A stretch of 63,090 nucleotides of DNA from SNAP01 sp049671745 (GCA_049671745.1 JBATVL010000037.1:1-63090); one strand, 5' to 3'. Positions 34,972 through 43,513 are shown, counted from the first letter of the stretch. Numbers and translations: made by a program. Notes: generated from the letters alone by a model not told the origin.

Positions 34972-35107
34972 TCTTTGTATATTTTAATAGTTAAATTCAA
35001 AACAAACAAAGCTTGAGGGTGCAATAAAAATTCTTCAGTATTTTGTATACGGAAAGATCTTTACTCTTGCTTTTACTCCCGAAAGCTAAATGTAATTATT
35101 GTGAAAT

Positions 35108-35266
35108 TGGTAGGTCTTCTGACTTGTTCCATTTGGTATGCCTTCCCATCGTTAATGACAGTGGCGAGATATACCAAATATTAAGGAGCTTACAGCTGCG
35201 GGTACAGTTTTCGATTTAAACGAAATTCCCTTTTAAGCAACAGACTAGATAGCCTGATAGCACCAT
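35108..35266 (-). promoter_or_regulatory. Cobalamin riboswitch
   Basis: Read on the minus strand the region has the conserved blocks in order: GGTGCTATCAGG, AAAAGGGAA, ACTGTACCCGCAGCTGTAAGC, GCCACTG, GGGAAGGC, and the closing GTCAGAAGACCTACC. The outer stem pairs GGT with ACC at the two ends. It lies about 137 bases before receptor A and should shut off expression when adenosylcobalamin or another cobalamin is plentiful. The intervening 130 bases hold the expression platform but no obvious long T-run, so control of translation is more likely than termination. Confidence 0.93.
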
Positions 35267-35274
35267 TTCGAGGG

Positions 35275-35305
35275 CAAAAGTAATTATAGATTAATGAAAT
35301 GCAAA
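35275..35305 (-). promoter_or_regulatory. Promoter of receptor A and its riboswitch (-33/-7)
   Basis: On the minus strand TTTG (35302-35305) is followed after exactly 19 bases by TACTTTTG (35275-35282). This is a full match to the Bacteroidetes promoter plan, placing the transcript start at the 5' edge of the riboswitch. Confidence 0.75.
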
Positions 35306-35324
35306 TAAATGTTAAAAAAAAGAA

Positions 35325-35352
35325 AAGCCCCAACTAATTAAAGAAGGGGCTT
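35325..35352 (-). terminator. Terminator of TonB-dependent receptor B
   Basis: The same hairpin (AAGCCCC/GGGGCTT) and T-run as after receptor A, showing that the duplicated unit included the terminator. Confidence 0.8.
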
Positions 35353-35370
35353 TTGTGTGTAACTAGTTAA

Positions 35371-37743
35371 TTATAAAATATTTCCAATCTTAATTCCAAA
35401 ATAAAAGATTCTTGGATTCATTGGTCCGTATACATAAGAAGGGTCTCTGTTTACTCCTTTATCGAAATCAGACTGATAAGAATTAAATATATTTTTCATA
35501 CCAGAATATATTTGTAAGTCTGCGTCTTGAAGCTTAATTGTGTATGTAGCTTTTAAACCTAAATCGAAGAATGTATCAGATGTTTTAACTATTCCTTTCT
35601 CTATTGCCTCGTTTTGTTTTGAAGCATCTTTTATTCCCATAGCAAGTTTTGGACCATGATAAGGTAATAGCATTTCTCCTGTGTATGTTCCTGTTGCTGC
35701 AAGACTAAACTGTTTAGTAAATTTATAATCCATAGAGAAAAATCCATAGTTGTCTGGAGTTCTTAAGAATTTTGTCTCATTATAAGCAGGTGCCTCTTCA
35801 TATTCACTTTTCTGAATAGTATATCCAGATTTTAAAGTAAAGTCTCTACCTAAAGCAAGATTGAATTCCATATTAATACCCTGTACTTTTGCTCCTTTTT
35901 TAGCATTTGTTCTAGTGTAAATAACAAGTCCATTAGCATCTGGAGTTCCAATGTCATTAACGAAAGCATTGTTTAACTGAGTGTAGAATCCTTCTGCCAA
36001 GAATTGAAGCTTGTAGTCTTCTTCTTCCTTAGTATAATCAAGAGAGGCAGTATAAGAATAAGAAGTTTCCTGAGAAAGATCTTTAGAGTTTTTATGAATA
36101 ATTTTTCTATCTGGTGAAGCCTCAATATGTAAATCTTCGTCGAAAATCTGCGGAGCTCTATAGCCTTGAGAGAAAGCAACTCTAGCCTGTAGGTTTCTAG
36201 CTACATCGTAAAGAATGTTTATTCTAGGACTTAAAACATTTCCAGTAACATCATCATTACTAGTCGCATTGTCTTTGATATTATACCTGTCATAACGAAG
36301 TCCAGCAGAAGCCTTTAATCTAAATATCTGATATTCATACTGAACGAAAGAACCTAGTGTCTTAGATTCTTGATCTGCAATAGTACTATTGTTTACATGT
36401 TTTGCTTTTTGTATATCGTAATATCCAAGTTTGGTATCTTTAAGTATACCTCCGCTAAGATCTATACCAGCCACTAATTTAGAACTGGCGAAGTTATTTT
36501 TAAATAGTACTCCTGTATTGTATGTGAAATCTTTAGTATGTCCATATGAATCTAAAGATTGCTCTGCTCCATAATAAGAGTTTCTGTCTACTTTTTGTCC
36601 AGATGCATAAGCAGAAAGATGAGTATCTTCGCTTAAGAATAATTCATAATTTGCTGAACCTGTAAGAATATTGTTTCTAAGAGATTCTGCAGTCATTGTT
36701 TCATGTTCAATTCTATCTAATTGATTGCCACCTCGTCTTGTTTCTGATATGTTGTAGAAGTCTGCACTTATTTTAGATCTTATTCCTAATCTATGGAAAA
36801 CCTTTGCACCTACAGTTGTGTTTTTAATTCTAGGAATTTCTGTGTATCCATCATTATTGGCATCAAATTCTTCTTTGTTTCTGTAGAATCCAAAAATAGA
36901 CATTCCTGTTTTGCCACTCTCTGATACTATAGAAGTATTAAAATTAGCATTATAGTCGTTGGCTACTCCGCCAGTTCCATTCATGCCTACGCCAACCATA
37001 TTATTACTTAATCCTACTTGATAAGAGTTGTTAATAGGGTCTTTAGTTATTAGATTAACTGTCCCGGCAATAGCGTTTCCACCAAATAAAGCTGAACCAC
37101 CACCTCTTGTTATTTCTATACGTTCTATCATGTTTGTAGGAATCATTTCTAAACCATATACACCAGCTAAGCCAGAGAATATAGGTCTAGAATTAATAAG
37201 GATTTGTGAGTAAGCTCCCTCCATTCCATTCATTCTTAATTGAGAGAAACCACAGTTTTGACAATCATTCTCCATTCTTAGCCCGGGAGAGAAATTCAAT
37301 CCTTCACTAATCATATTGGCTTGTGTAGAAACAAGTAATTTTGGAGAAAGTGTACTAACTATAATAGGAGCATCCTTTCTACTTCTTTCGCTTCTGTCGG
37401 CTGTTACCACTACTTGTTCCAAACCAATAGCATCTTCTATTAATTTGAAATTTACTATAATTGCTTTAGAGTTTTTAATAGTAATAGTTCTGCTATTCAT
37501 TTTGTATCCAACAGTTTGTGTCTGAACAGTGTATGTTCCATCAGGAATTCCACTGAAGGTATAAGTACCATCAGTATTTGTTGATGTTCCTATTGTTGTT
37601 CCTTTTATCCAAACACTTGCAAATGGAAGTCCTTCTTTGTTGCATGTTACTTTTCCTGTTATAATAACTTTATCGTCCGATTCAGCCAATAGGGTAACCG
37701 AGCTCAATAGCACAGCTATTAAAGCAAATAATATCTTTTTCAT
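35371..37743 (-). CDS. TonB-dependent receptor B, paralogue of receptor A without a riboswitch
   Basis: This receptor also has 790 residues and the same domain order as receptor A: signal peptide (about 1-20), regulatory-like beta domain, TonB-box-like EQVVVTADR, plug with the same CxxC (DCQNCGF), and barrel. Differences are spread over the whole length, with the plug most conserved and several barrel loops different. No cobalamin riboswitch lies upstream. Instead a histidine-rich small membrane protein gene precedes it by 102 bases, probably in one transcript. The substrate may be a metal ion or metal complex. That is inference from the neighbour, and a corrinoid remains possible. Confidence 0.85.
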   Translation of the reverse strand: MKKILFALIAVLLSSVTLLAESDDKVIITGKVTCNKEGLPFASVWIKGTTIGTSTNTDGTYTFSGIPDGTYTVQTQTVGYKMNSRTITIKNSKAIIVNFKLIEDAIGLEQVVVTADRSERSRKDAPIIVSTLSPKLLVSTQANMISEGLNFSPGLRMENDCQNCGFSQLRMNGMEGAYSQILINSRPIFSGLAGVYGLEMIPTNMIERIEITRGGGSALFGGNAIAGTVNLITKDPINNSYQVGLSNNMVGVGMNGTGGVANDYNANFNTSIVSESGKTGMSIFGFYRNKEEFDANNDGYTEIPRIKNTTVGAKVFHRLGIRSKISADFYNISETRRGGNQLDRIEHETMTAESLRNNILTGSANYELFLSEDTHLSAYASGQKVDRNSYYGAEQSLDSYGHTKDFTYNTGVLFKNNFASSKLVAGIDLSGGILKDTKLGYYDIQKAKHVNNSTIADQESKTLGSFVQYEYQIFRLKASAGLRYDRYNIKDNATSNDDVTGNVLSPRINILYDVARNLQARVAFSQGYRAPQIFDEDLHIEASPDRKIIHKNSKDLSQETSYSYTASLDYTKEEEDYKLQFLAEGFYTQLNNAFVNDIGTPDANGLVIYTRTNAKKGAKVQGINMEFNLALGRDFTLKSGYTIQKSEYEEAPAYNETKFLRTPDNYGFFSMDYKFTKQFSLAATGTYTGEMLLPYHGPKLAMGIKDASKQNEAIEKGIVKTSDTFFDLGLKATYTIKLQDADLQIYSGMKNIFNSYQSDFDKGVNRDPSYVYGPMNPRIFYFGIKIGNIL

Positions 37744-37845
37744 CTTAATTCTTTAATTCAGTATGTATATTCTTTTGTATTTCTTGAGATTACTGCATGC
37801 GAAGAAACTCTCGCATTGAAAAATGCAATAATTAATAAGGTAAGA

Positions 37846-38211
37846 TTATACTGTTGCTGGGGGACCTCTAAGAAGATAATGTATAGATATAGAGACGCTT
37901 GCGCTTGTTTGTTCTCTATAGAAACTAATTTTCTTACATGTGTTTATAGCTATAAATATAATACAGCTAGCAGCAAGAAAAGTAGTAAGTGAACTTATTA
38001 CAGAATACTCGAATTTCTTATGAGTATGTGTTTTTATGGGGGCGCTATCCTTATCTGTGTCGTAAGGATGGGCATGGGTAATAATCTGATTATTGGGAAG
38101 AACGTGAGTATGTAAATACGCAATATTGTTCACCAGTAGGGACACTACTAGTGAAAGCAAAAACCAGGCAGTTGCTCTTTTAAATATTGATATGTTATTT
38201 GTTCTTCTCAA
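37846..38211 (-). CDS. Histidine-rich two-helix membrane protein upstream of receptor B
   Basis: The protein has 121 residues and starts at TTG; there is no in-frame ATG anywhere in the frame. A basic N-terminus is followed by a membrane helix (about 13-32), then an extended loop with three HxH motifs (YLHTHVLPNN, THAHPYDTD, KTHTHKKFEY), then a second helix (about 70-88) and a basic end. The loop should be periplasmic and looks like a metal-binding segment. Similar short proteins next to TonB receptors are common in Bacteroidales, but I know of no proven function. A promoter -7 element lies just upstream and receptor B lies downstream. Confidence 0.65.
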   Translation of the reverse strand: MRRTNNISIFKRATAWFLLSLVVSLLVNNIAYLHTHVLPNNQIITHAHPYDTDKDSAPIKTHTHKKFEYSVISSLTTFLAASCIIFIAINTCKKISFYREQTSASVSISIHYLLRGPPATV

Positions 38212-38247
38212 AATATGTAAAAACAGATTTTTATTTAATTGTGATTA

Positions 38248-38255
38248 CAAATATA
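38248..38255 (-). promoter_or_regulatory. Promoter -7 element of the histidine-rich protein/receptor B unit
   Basis: On the minus strand TATATTTG fits TAnnTTTG, 36 bases before the TTG start. The region is framed by a long-range inverted repeat AAAACAGATT/AATCTGTTTT (38220-38295), which could be an operator or a leader structure. Confidence 0.45.
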
Positions 38256-38301
38256 TATGTTTTATCTAGAATCAATAAGGATAATCTGTTTTTAATTAGA
38301 A

Positions 38302-39279
38302 TTAATTAATATAAGTCTCTATTATTGTAGTGTTCTTACTAGGAATAAGTGCTATCATGTCAAGAGCAGCAGGTATTAAGACTGTTTCTCCTTTTGATAT
38401 TTTTATAGGCTCACCTTTTTGATAATCAATGAAGAATTCACCCTCTGTGCACATGTAAACAACGAAAGAATCTATGTCTATATAGTCTCTTTCAATTTCT
38501 TTGTTAAAAGAAATAATATTAGATGTGAAGTATTCACATTTAGACAATAATACAGGTTTATTTATCTCTTTCTTATAATCCGTTCTTTTCTTTTTCTCGT
38601 AAGAATAGTTGATTGCATCTTTAGCAAACTCGTTATGAAGTTCACGTAAGTTACCATCTTCCTCTTTTCTATTATAATCGTGTATTCTGTAAGATATATC
38701 AGAGGTTTGTTGAATCTCTGCTAGTAAAATTCCCTTGCCAATAGAGTGTACTGTGCCTGAGGGTACAAGAAATACATCTTCTTGATGAGCTTCTTCTATA
38801 TTAAGAATCGATTGAATATCCTCTGACTGTATTTTCTGAATAAATTCTGCTTGATCTGATTCTTTATTAAAACCAATAGTTAGTTTTGAATCTTTCTCTG
38901 CATCTATAACATACCACATTTCTGTTTTACCGTATGCTTTATGTTTTTCCTTTGCAAAGGCATCATTGGGATGCACTTGTATAGATAAATCTTCTTTAGC
39001 ATCTATAAATTTAAAAAGAAGAGGTAATTCTAATCCAAATTTCTCATATACTTTTTCTCCTACTAGATCACCCATATATACCTCTATAAGTTCCTCTATA
39101 TCGTTTTCTGCAAGAAAACCGTTTGAAACAACAGAGATATTTTCTTGTACGGCAGATAATTCCCAGCTCTCGCCAGTGTTTTTATTCTCTTGGCAATCTT
39201 TATTTAAGATGCTTTTAAGTTTATTACCACCCCAGATTTTCTCTTTATATATTGGATTGAACTTTAATGGATACAGCAT
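38302..39279 (-). CDS. manA: Mannose-6-phosphate isomerase, class I
   Basis: This zinc enzyme of the cupin type has 325 residues from the ATG at 39279 and interconverts mannose-6-phosphate and fructose-6-phosphate. LKFNPIYKEKIWGGNKL is the family start. SIQVHPNDAFAKEKH supplies two zinc ligands (Q and H) with the glutamate in GKTEMWYVIDA, and VPSGTVHSIGKGILLAEIQQTSDISYRIHDYNR contains the last zinc histidine and active-site arginine. The frame extends to 39348, but that extension covers the -7 element of the promoter at 39309-39316, so the later ATG is chosen. It supports mannose use or supply of GDP-mannose for surface sugars. Confidence 0.9.
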   Translation of the reverse strand: MLYPLKFNPIYKEKIWGGNKLKSILNKDCQENKNTGESWELSAVQENISVVSNGFLAENDIEELIEVYMGDLVGEKVYEKFGLELPLLFKFIDAKEDLSIQVHPNDAFAKEKHKAYGKTEMWYVIDAEKDSKLTIGFNKESDQAEFIQKIQSEDIQSILNIEEAHQEDVFLVPSGTVHSIGKGILLAEIQQTSDISYRIHDYNRKEEDGNLRELHNEFAKDAINYSYEKKKRTDYKKEINKPVLLSKCEYFTSNIISFNKEIERDYIDIDSFVVYMCTEGEFFIDYQKGEPIKISKGETVLIPAALDMIALIPSKNTTIIETYIN

Positions 39280-39308
39280 ATTGGTTTTTTTATAGATTCT
39301 TAAGCTTA

Positions 39309-39316
39309 CAAATATA
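39309..39316 (-). promoter_or_regulatory. Promoter -7 element of manA
   Basis: On the minus strand TATATTTG lies 29 bases before the ATG at 39279. Confidence 0.45.
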
Positions 39317-39382
39317 AATAAAAAGAAAGACTTTCTATTATACTGCATATATGACTTTAATAGGTATTATAAATATATCAAA

Positions 39383-39620
39383 CTCGTATCTGGTATGAGT
39401 CAATTACTAGTCAGTTATCTATTAGGTATATGATAAGTACCATCTGCATGAATCCTTTTTAGGTATTTCCTACTACCTTTATTGGTTTAAATAACCTAGG
39501 AAGAACCTAGGAAGAAGCAAGGAAGAACCAAGGAAGGTCCTATGCTGAAGATATTTGATATATACTTAATACGTAATTGATAGATAGTTGATATATACTT
39601 GTACTATGTTTGTATACTAT
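39383..39620. repeat. 11-bp-phased repeat array B upstream of manA
   Basis: From about 39394 the sequence divides into 11-base units with a kept phase: tatgagtcaat, tactagtcagt, tatctattagg, tatatgataag, taccatctgca, tgaatcctttt, taggtatttcc, tactaccttta, ttggtttaaat. Then come four near-identical units: aacctaggaag twice, aagcaaggaag, aaccaaggaag (39493-39536). After two weaker units follow tatatacttaa, tacgtaattga, tagatagttga, tatatacttgt (39559-39602), in which the same 13 bases return after exactly 33. The array runs to the 3' end of the alpha/beta hydrolase gene. Besides the manA promoter at its other side, no gene is seen in this 337-base gap. Confidence 0.8.
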
Positions 39621-40405
39621 TTAAGCAGAAGTTGAAGTATGTTTGTAAGTCTTTCTGCTTGATCGCGATGTGGTGAATGCCCACAATCATTAATTATATG
39701 AAATTCAGCATTAGGGAAGTGTTTTTTTATATCTACATAATCACTTTCTTTTATGTAATCTGATTTACTTCCTTTTAAGAAATAGCATTTTTCAGTGAAT
39801 TTATCAGTGTTACTAATTTCAAAATCTAGAATATTTATAAGATTATTCTTTATTGCTTTAATGTTTAACTTCCATTCAAAGATTTTATTTTTGTTTTTTT
39901 TGATGTTTTTAGCAATTAGTTGCTTTTCGTTTCTGTCTAAATAATATTTATCAAGATTAGTATCTAGTTCTTTATAAGATTTTAAATGACTCAAGTCTAT
40001 GTCTTCCATTATATTTAAAATCTTTGAATGCTGGCTTAAATGTTCTGCATATTCTAAGGATGCATAGTTTTTAGGTGCTATATCAATAATTATCAGTTGA
40101 TCAACTAATTCAGGATATTTACAGGCAAATAACATACCAGCTTTTCCTCCCATAGAGTGAGCTATTATACTACACTTTTGTATGTTTTGATCCTTTAGAA
40201 GTTCTTTTATATCTTCACAAATATTTGCATATGTATGAGAGTTGGAATGGGGAGAGAGACCGTGGTTTCTATTATCAGCAAGGATTACTTTATTTTTTAG
40301 ACTTAAAGATTTAGCAACAGACAACCAATTCTCAGATGCACCGTATAATCCATGTAATATAAGTAGTGTTTTTCCTTTTCCTATTTCTCTAAAGTGTAAT
40401 TTCAT
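39617..40405 (-). CDS. Alpha/beta-fold hydrolase (YbfF-like esterase)
   Basis: This hydrolase has 262 residues. The oxyanion region is LLILHGLYGASENW. The nucleophile elbow is AHSMGGKAG (serine near 86), and the catalytic histidine is in DCGHSPHRDQ near 247. The acid residue probably lies in LKGSKSDY. The overall pattern is that of YbfF-type acyl-CoA/ester hydrolases, but the substrate cannot be told. No signal peptide is seen. Its stop codon sits at the edge of repeat array B, and no hairpin terminator is visible after it. It is divergent from the CBS-domain gene. Confidence 0.83.
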   Translation of the reverse strand: MKLHFREIGKGKTLLILHGLYGASENWLSVAKSLSLKNKVILADNRNHGLSPHSNSHTYANICEDIKELLKDQNIQKCSIIAHSMGGKAGMLFACKYPELVDQLIIIDIAPKNYASLEYAEHLSQHSKILNIMEDIDLSHLKSYKELDTNLDKYYLDRNEKQLIAKNIKKNKNKIFEWKLNIKAIKNNLINILDFEISNTDKFTEKCYFLKGSKSDYIKESDYVDIKKHFPNAEFHIINDCGHSPHRDQAERLTNILQLLLK

Positions 40406-40444
40406 CCTGTTTCTTTTTTATGAGTCAGGCAATAAAGATATAAA

Positions 40445-41110
40445 ATGATAGCAAAAGATTTAATAACAAATGATCTTCCTATTCTTGTTCTTAGGGACAG
40501 AGTTTATAATGCATTAAATATGATGGATGCATTTGGAGTTTCTCACTTGCCTATTGTACAACATGGAAAATATATTGGTTTGGTTTCAGAGAATCAACTT
40601 TTCCAAGTTTGTGATCCTAGTTTAGAGGTGTCTTCTTGCCGTTTTAGTCAAGAAGGATCTAGTGTTTTTGATGATCAACATCTTTTGGATGTTACTAGTT
40701 TGGTTGCAAAATCAGACCTTACCCTTATTCCTGTATTGAAAAGAGATAATACTTATATAGGCTCTATTGTAGCTTTTGGTTTGATTATTCATATTAATAA
40801 TTTGCTAGGTGTTGAATATCCTGGCACGATAGTTGTTCTTGAATTAAATACTATTGATTATTCTCTTTCTCAGATTTCTCAGATAGTGGAATATAATAAT
40901 TCAAGGATTCTTTCGCTTTATACTAGATGTTATATTGATAGTAGGAAGATGAGCTTAACCCTTAAGATAGAGTCAGATAATATAAATTCTATTCTTGAAT
41001 CTTTTGAAAGGTATGATTATAAAATAAAATCAATTTTTAGTTCTGACGATAATAATAGAGATATCTATGCGGATAGATATGATAATTTGATGAATTACCT
41101 AAATATTTAG
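40445..41110 (+). CDS. Tandem CBS-domain protein
   Basis: The 221-residue protein has two CBS motifs (about 1-60 with FGVSHLPIVQHGKYIGLVSENQL, and about 75-125 with LTLIPVLKRDNTYIGSIV). A C-terminal half follows that looks like an ACT-type alpha/beta domain (GTIVVLELNTIDYSLSQISQIVEYNN). CBS pairs bind adenine nucleotides, so this is probably a nucleotide-sensing regulator with an unknown partner. It lies just before nadK, a position shared with many Bacteroidales, 71 bases upstream and with a separate promoter in between. Confidence 0.82.
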   Translation: MIAKDLITNDLPILVLRDRVYNALNMMDAFGVSHLPIVQHGKYIGLVSENQLFQVCDPSLEVSSCRFSQEGSSVFDDQHLLDVTSLVAKSDLTLIPVLKRDNTYIGSIVAFGLIIHINNLLGVEYPGTIVVLELNTIDYSLSQISQIVEYNNSRILSLYTRCYIDSRKMSLTLKIESDNINSILESFERYDYKIKSIFSSDDNNRDIYADRYDNLMNYLNI

Positions 41111-41144
41111 TGTTAGTATTTCTTGTAAAGCTACGCTATGGGTG

Positions 41145-41152
41145 TATATTTG
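41145..41152 (+). promoter_or_regulatory. Promoter of the nadK-uppS-bamA cluster
   Basis: TATATTTG (TAnnTTTG), 29 bases before the nadK ATG. A near-consensus CTTG lies 19 bases further upstream at 41122-41125. Confidence 0.5.
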
Positions 41153-41181
41153 TTTATATTTTGAATTAATAAATTGTATTT

Positions 41182-42063
41182 ATGAAAGTAGCTATATTTG
41201 GAAAAATGATAGCAGAGGATTTTCTTCCTTCTATGTCGTCTATGTTGAAAATACTAAGAGCTAGAGGCGTTGAAATTATTGTATACAGACCTTTTAAGGA
41301 TTTTGTAGAGAAAACTCTTGGCTTTTCGTTTGCTAATGTAGATTTTTTTGAGTCGTGTGATGATATAAAAGAGGGAGTTGATTTTGTTCTTTCTGTTGGT
41401 GGAGATGGTACCTTTCTAGATTCGGTTATGTTAGTTAGAGATTCTTGTGTGCCTATTGTTGGCTTCAATAGTGGTAGATTGGGTTTCTTATCAAATATAT
41501 CTATTGATGAAATAGAATTGGCTATTGATGATATTATAAATAAAAAATATAGCATAGAATCTAGGAAAATATTAAAAGTTGAGTCGAATACAGGAAAATT
41601 TTCTGAATTTAATTATGCTCTAAATGAGTTTACGGTTCAGAAAAGTGACACACGTTCTATGCTTACCGTTAAGGTGTATATTAATGATGAATATTTGGCT
41701 TCTTATTGGGCAGATGGACTTATAGTTGCTACTCCAACAGGGTCTACTGCTTATAGTTTAAGTGCCGGAGGACCTATAGTTGTTCCAGAGTCAGATGTTT
41801 TAATAATTACGCCTATTAGTCCTCATAATCTGACTGTTAGACCTTTGGTTATATCCTCTTCAAATAGAGTCATGTTGAAAGTAGAAGGACGTTCTCCTTC
41901 TTTTGTGGCTTCACTTGATTCACGTTCAGAGGTTTTTACCTCTAGGGATGAGTTTATTGTGACAAAGGCAGACTTTTCTATCAATGTTTTAAAGCTTAAT
42001 AGACATGGTTTTTATAAAACATTGAGGAATAAACTTATGTGGGGTGCTGATAAGAGGAACTAA
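41182..42063 (+). CDS. nadK: NAD kinase
   Basis: The enzyme has 293 residues and phosphorylates NAD to NADP using ATP or polyphosphate. The GGDGTFLDSV motif (about 73-82) holds the catalytic aspartate. NSGRLGFLSN follows, then the ligand-binding TPTGSTAYSLSAGGPIV (about 184-200) and TPISPHNLTVRPLV. Length is normal. It heads a likely transcript with DUF6089, uppS, bamA and two ompH genes. Confidence 0.95.
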   Translation: MKVAIFGKMIAEDFLPSMSSMLKILRARGVEIIVYRPFKDFVEKTLGFSFANVDFFESCDDIKEGVDFVLSVGGDGTFLDSVMLVRDSCVPIVGFNSGRLGFLSNISIDEIELAIDDIINKKYSIESRKILKVESNTGKFSEFNYALNEFTVQKSDTRSMLTVKVYINDEYLASYWADGLIVATPTGSTAYSLSAGGPIVVPESDVLIITPISPHNLTVRPLVISSSNRVMLKVEGRSPSFVASLDSRSEVFTSRDEFIVTKADFSINVLKLNRHGFYKTLRNKLMWGADKRN

Positions 42064-42092
42064 TTTGTTCTTAATAATTCAAAATGATTTAG

Positions 42093-42100
42093 TAAATTTG
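42093..42100 (+). promoter_or_regulatory. Possible internal -7 element before the DUF6089 gene
   Basis: TAAATTTG fits TAnnTTTG, but it lies only 13 bases before the ATG, so the leader would be very short. Confidence 0.3.
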
Positions 42101-42113
42101 GGGGAGATACAGT

Positions 42114-42761
42114 ATGAGAAAGATTTTAATGATTGTTTTTATAATAGCTTTTGTTAGTAATAGTAAAGCTCAATCGAGTTCGGGTTTTGGTATAATGACT
42201 GGTGCAACATATTATCTGGGAGATATAAATCCTAGTGAGCATTTTTATGATACTAAGCCTATGATAGGTGGTGTTTATAGATACAATTTTAATGATACAT
42301 ATGCTTTAAGACTAAATTGTATGTTTGGGAAAATATCTGCTAGTGATAAAGATTTTAATAATGGGTATCAGCAGGCAAGATCTCGTAGTTTTAAAAGTGA
42401 TTTTTTAAGTATATCAACTAATTTTGAATATAACTTTTATCCTTTTTGGGCTCCTAAAAAATCATGGTCTTATTCTATTGTACCTTTTGTGTCATTAGGA
42501 GTAGGTTTTATTAAAACAAATGCAGCTACATCTGCTACTTTACCAATGACCATAGGTTTTAAATGGCTTGCTACTGGTGGTTTAACCATTGGATTAGAAA
42601 GCTCATTTATTAAAACGTTTTCTGATAATATAGATGAACTACCTGATCCTATAAATACTGGGAAAACTAGTTATTTTATAAACAATGATTGGATCTCTTA
42701 TACTGGCATTGTTTTAACATACAGGTTTTCAAGTTGTGATGCCTGTTTTTACCAACAATAA
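42114..42761 (+). CDS. DUF6089-type outer membrane beta-barrel protein
   Basis: This 215-residue exported protein has a signal peptide (about 1-19, ending SKAQS) and then alternating strands with glycine and aromatic residues, as in small outer-membrane barrels: GFGIMTGATYYLGDINPSEHF, and the RSFKSDFLSISTNFEYNFYPF segment. It ends GIVLTYRFSSCDACF with two cysteines. Its place between nadK and uppS is a known Bacteroidales arrangement. Function is unknown, but the linkage with bamA suggests an envelope role. Confidence 0.78.
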   Translation: MRKILMIVFIIAFVSNSKAQSSSGFGIMTGATYYLGDINPSEHFYDTKPMIGGVYRYNFNDTYALRLNCMFGKISASDKDFNNGYQQARSRSFKSDFLSISTNFEYNFYPFWAPKKSWSYSIVPFVSLGVGFIKTNAATSATLPMTIGFKWLATGGLTIGLESSFIKTFSDNIDELPDPINTGKTSYFINNDWISYTGIVLTYRFSSCDACFYQQ

Positions 42762-42772
42762 AACATTTATAA

Positions 42773-43513
42773 ATGGAATTGGGGATAAATAAAATTGATT
42801 TGCAGAGAGTTCCAAAACATATTGCCATTATTATGGATGGTAATGGAAGATGGGCTAAAGCAAGGGGAGAAAAACGCATAGTTGGACATCAACATGGGGT
42901 AGATGCTCTTAGAACTGCTGTTGAGGCTAGTATTGATACTGGTGTTCAGTTTCTTACTGTTTATGCTTTTTCTATGGAGAATTGGGCTAGACCAAAAGAA
43001 GAGGTTGATGGCCTAATGGAATTAATGGTTGAGGCTATTACTGCTGAAATAGAAAATCTTCAAGAACAAGACGTTCGTTTAGCTGTTATTGGTGATATGA
43101 GCAAGCTACCTTTAAAGGTTAGGAATAAACTACAAGAATCTATAGATAATACATCTGAGAATAAAGGTTTATGCTTTGTTCTGGCACTTAATTATAGTTC
43201 TCGATGGGAAATCCTTGAAGCCACTAAGATTCTTGCACAAAAAGTTAAAGAGAATATTATTGAAATAGATGATATAAATGAGGATATATTTGCTTCTTGC
43301 TTGAATACTAATAATATACCTGATCCTGAATTATTGATTCGCACTAGTGGAGAGTCTCGTCTAAGTAATTTTCTATTGTGGCAAGTAGCATACACCGAAT
43401 TTTATTTTATAGACAAATTTTGGCCTGATTTTAAAAAAGAAGACTTATATTTGGCAATCTACAATTATCAAAAGCGTGAGAGACGTTTTGGGAAAACAAG
43501 CGAACAATTATAA
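42773..43513 (+). CDS. uppS: Isoprenyl transferase (undecaprenyl diphosphate synthase)
   Basis: This cis-prenyltransferase has 246 residues and makes the C55 lipid carrier for peptidoglycan and surface glycans. HIAIIMDGNGRWAKARG (about 17-33) contains the catalytic aspartate and P-loop-like residues. VYAFSMENW and the C-terminal RTSGESRLSNFLLWQVAYTEFYF segment complete the family pattern. It lies 11 bases after the DUF6089 gene and 14 before bamA, in one transcript. Confidence 0.96.
   Translation: MELGINKIDLQRVPKHIAIIMDGNGRWAKARGEKRIVGHQHGVDALRTAVEASIDTGVQFLTVYAFSMENWARPKEEVDGLMELMVEAITAEIENLQEQDVRLAVIGDMSKLPLKVRNKLQESIDNTSENKGLCFVLALNYSSRWEILEATKILAQKVKENIIEIDDINEDIFASCLNTNNIPDPELLIRTSGESRLSNFLLWQVAYTEFYFIDKFWPDFKKEDLYLAIYNYQKRERRFGKTSEQL

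Noticed and set aside
39383..39620. MITE or insertion-sequence remnant
   Set aside because: No terminal inverted repeats, target duplication or transposase fragment is visible; the pattern is periodic, not element-like.
40822..40838. Sigma-54-like sequence CTGGCACG, ATAG, TTGTT
   Set aside because: It lies inside the CBS-protein coding region, encodes part of PGTIVV, and lacks the essential -12 GC.
41166..41555. 129-residue open frame on the minus strand
   Set aside because: It is antisense to the start of nadK and covers its promoter; it has no motif of its own.
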